Shown: positions 62,026-64,000 of the stretch, piece by piece
Layout of the letters: every line of letters starts with the position of its first letter
Position numbering within the stretch: the stretch's first letter is position 1
Source of the DNA: Neckera pumila
Taxonomy: Eukaryota; Streptophyta; Bryopsida; Hypnales; Neckeraceae
Assembly (NCBI GenBank): GCA_963969595.1
Contig: OZ018417.1
Span: 18,168,501 to 18,232,500, forward strand
Direction of reading: 5' to 3'
Length of the DNA stretch: 64,000 nucleotides
Position numbers and translations under genes: made by a program
The notes under the pieces: generated by a model
What the model saw: only the letters and a program-made list of their open reading frames with translations
What the model was told of the DNA's origin: nothing
Database searches by the model: none

Positions 62026-62299
62026 GCGGCGGTGTCACCGAAAGCGACCACCAAGTGGAAAGAACGGAAACGGAAGTTACCGACCGAGGCGCGTTAATGC
62101 TCCTTCGCAAGATTTGGGGAAGTGACGGCGAAATAGACAGGAATTGACGGCGAAATAGACAGGAATTGACGGAGACGACTGACCGGCTGGTGGGGTCGAA
62201 GAATGGGCGCGCGCCGGGCGCGGTGGGGGAGGAGACCCAATAGTGGAACTGAATGTGGACTACAGTCCCAAACTGTGGCTATTGCGAGGGTTTTCTTTA

Positions 62300-64000
62300 A
62301 GGAAAGGCGCGCTTTGTTGACAGTGGTTCTTCACTTTTGATTGACTTGGAAGCTTCAGTTTGGGAAAAAGGGTCACTTGGAGTGGGAGTTGCTGGGCGGT
62401 AATTTTTAACGCTCTTTCTTCACTTATAAAAAAAAGGTTTAACTTAACCCCTAAAGGACCGGTTGTCCCCTCGGGGGACAATTTGGGTCCAGGCAGGTTC
62501 CTACGATCTCAATTTTTAGTAATATTTTTTGGGATTTTTTGAGGTTGTGTATTTTTGCGAGATCTTTGTGAATATATCATTTTTATTTTAATTGATGCCC
62601 GGGAGCAAAAGTTATGGCACAATAAGTAAAATTGGAATTTTTCGGGCAGCCCAAAAAAAATCACAAAAAGTCAAAATAATTTTTTTTTCAAATTTTTTCC
62701 TCAAAGATTATATTTTTGTCTACATGTGAAGCTTTGTTTCATTCAATTTGGACTAATAATGAGAAAGTTATGGACAATCTTAGTTTTTCGGGCAATCTAA
62801 GCATCTTCTTGAAAAAATAAGTTGTAGAATTCATTTTAGAATGCAATTTTGAGAATTTTTCAATTTTTTTTGTTAGACAAGGTTAGATTTTCTTGCTAGA
62901 ACAATCTCACCGTTGGGATTATTGTGATTCAATTCCATCTAAAAGCTATTAACAATTTAGATTTTTCTTCAATCTTGTACCCACTTCTACTTAACAATTT
63001 TTTAATGAGTGAAAATTAAGTGCTTTTTTTCCTAAATTTTTTTGGTAGATTCTCAACTCAACTACTTAACATAAATAAGTAGAAAATCAAAATCAGTAGT
63101 GCAAAAAATTTGAACTAAAAAGATTCAAAGCCAAAAAACCTAGTGAAGCAAGGTGGAAAAAAACTTGTTTTCTTCACTTTAAATGCATATATCTTGCAAT
63201 CTACGTGGTCAAAGTTTCTGAAATTTCTTCCACATATTCATATACTAGTCAAGTATAAGATCTTACGGTTGGATATGCAAAAAAAAACAAATTTTTAAAC
63301 TCTTTTCTCTTTGCAATAGAAATGACAGTTTTGAATGTTTTTTGGTAGGAAAATCACCTCGGTCCTTTAGGGGTTAAGACTGACTTGACTTGGGGTGGGA
63401 CTTGTTGGGCAGTAACTTTTAACAGTCTTTCTTGTGGTTTTTTGGTTTGTCTTCACTTTAGAAAAAAGTTCACTGGAAGATTGACTTCACTTGGAGTGCA
63501 GTAATTTTTAACACTCTTTCTTTTGTGTGGGATTTTTTATTTGTATTCACTTTGGAAAAATTTTCACCATAAGGTTGACTTCAGTTGAAGTGAGACTTGA
63601 GGTTGGGCGGTAATTATTATCACTTTTTCTTTATTGTGGGTTCTTTTGGGTCTTTACTTTAGGAAAATGGTTCACTATAAGGTTGACTTCATTCGGAGTG
63701 GACTTGTTGGGCTTTAGGTTTTAACACTCTTTCTTTCTTGTGGGTTTTTGGTTTGTCTTCACTTTCACTTTAGGAAAAAGGTTCACTGGAAGATTGACTT
63801 CATTTGGAGTCGGACTTGTTGGGCAGTAATTTTTCAGATTCTTTCTTTCTTTTTGGGGGATTTTTTTGTTTGTCTTCACTTTTGGAGAAAGGTTCATTGC
63901 AAGACTGACTTCACTTGGAGTTGAATTTGTTGAGCGGTAATTTTTAACATTCTTTCTTTCTTGTAGGTTTTTTTGTTTGTCTTCATTTTGGGAAAAAGAT
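62300..64000. repeat. ~110-bp tandem array, interrupted by a TTAA element
   Basis: Units contain GATTGACTTCACTTGGAGTG, GACTTGTTGGGC, AGTAATTTTTAACACTCTTT and TTGTCTTCACTTTAGGAAAA. About 1.5 units lie before 62444 and about six from 63378 to the window edge, where the array continues. It is non-coding satellite-like DNA. Confidence 0.85.
62444..63377 (+). mobile_element. TTAA-type non-autonomous element, subtype A, best-preserved copy
   Basis: TTAACCCCTAAAGGACCG at 62444 and CGGTCCTTTAGGGGTTAA (the last two bases of the host TTAA at 63376-63377) form near-perfect terminal repeats. The perfect sub-terminal palindrome TTGTCCCCTCGGGGGACAA lies at about 62464-62482. 934 bp, no coding capacity. 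It is inserted in the tandem array. Confidence 0.9.

Overview
The window is nuclear DNA of a land plant, most likely a bryophyte or other non-seed plant. Reasons: spliceosomal GT-AG introns, a plastid Rubisco chaperone (RbcX), an alliinase/TAA1-type aminotransferase, a P-class PPR protein, a TKL-type kinase, and telomere-type CCCTAAA motifs. Genes are sparse, with AT-rich repeats between them. The species is not determinable by eye. Gene models below were built by hand from splice sites and reading phase; none is backed by transcript data.

Layout. 48-785 (-): 5' part of an LAT/b(0,+)-like amino acid transporter running off the left edge. 3447-6530: decayed partial copy of the next gene. 7212-11478 (-): complete 480-residue tryptophan-aminotransferase-related gene, 5 exons. 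18412-20441 (+): RBCX, 6 exons including a 17-nt micro-exon. 26883-28847 (-): single-exon kinase with HGD/DFE motifs and C-terminal membrane segments. 37596-39933 (-): 708-residue PPR protein, 2 exons. 46668-49303 (+): predicted coiled-coil protein whose promoter, first exon and first intron are an inverted duplicate of those of the last gene. 58114-61581 (-): predicted 556-residue type II membrane protein resembling a glycosyltransferase-like plant family.

Between genes lie at least eleven 0.86-0.97 kb elements (about 10 kb in total) that begin at or near TTAA with CCCCTAAAGG and end CCTTTAGGGG TTAA. They have no coding capacity and look like non-autonomous DNA transposons of piggyBac-like (TTAA target) style. 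One (62444-63377) interrupts a ~110-bp tandem array in a way consistent with duplication of a TTAA site. Other repeats include a 225-bp foldback element, a small MITE with 29-bp terminal repeats, and several direct, inverted and tandem repeats.

The most interesting biology is (i) the TTAA element family and (ii) the 46.1-48.0 / 60.1-62.0 kb inverted duplication. In the second, one ancestral exon seems to be read in two frames: as the membrane anchor of the 58-61 kb gene and as the N-terminus of the coiled-coil gene.
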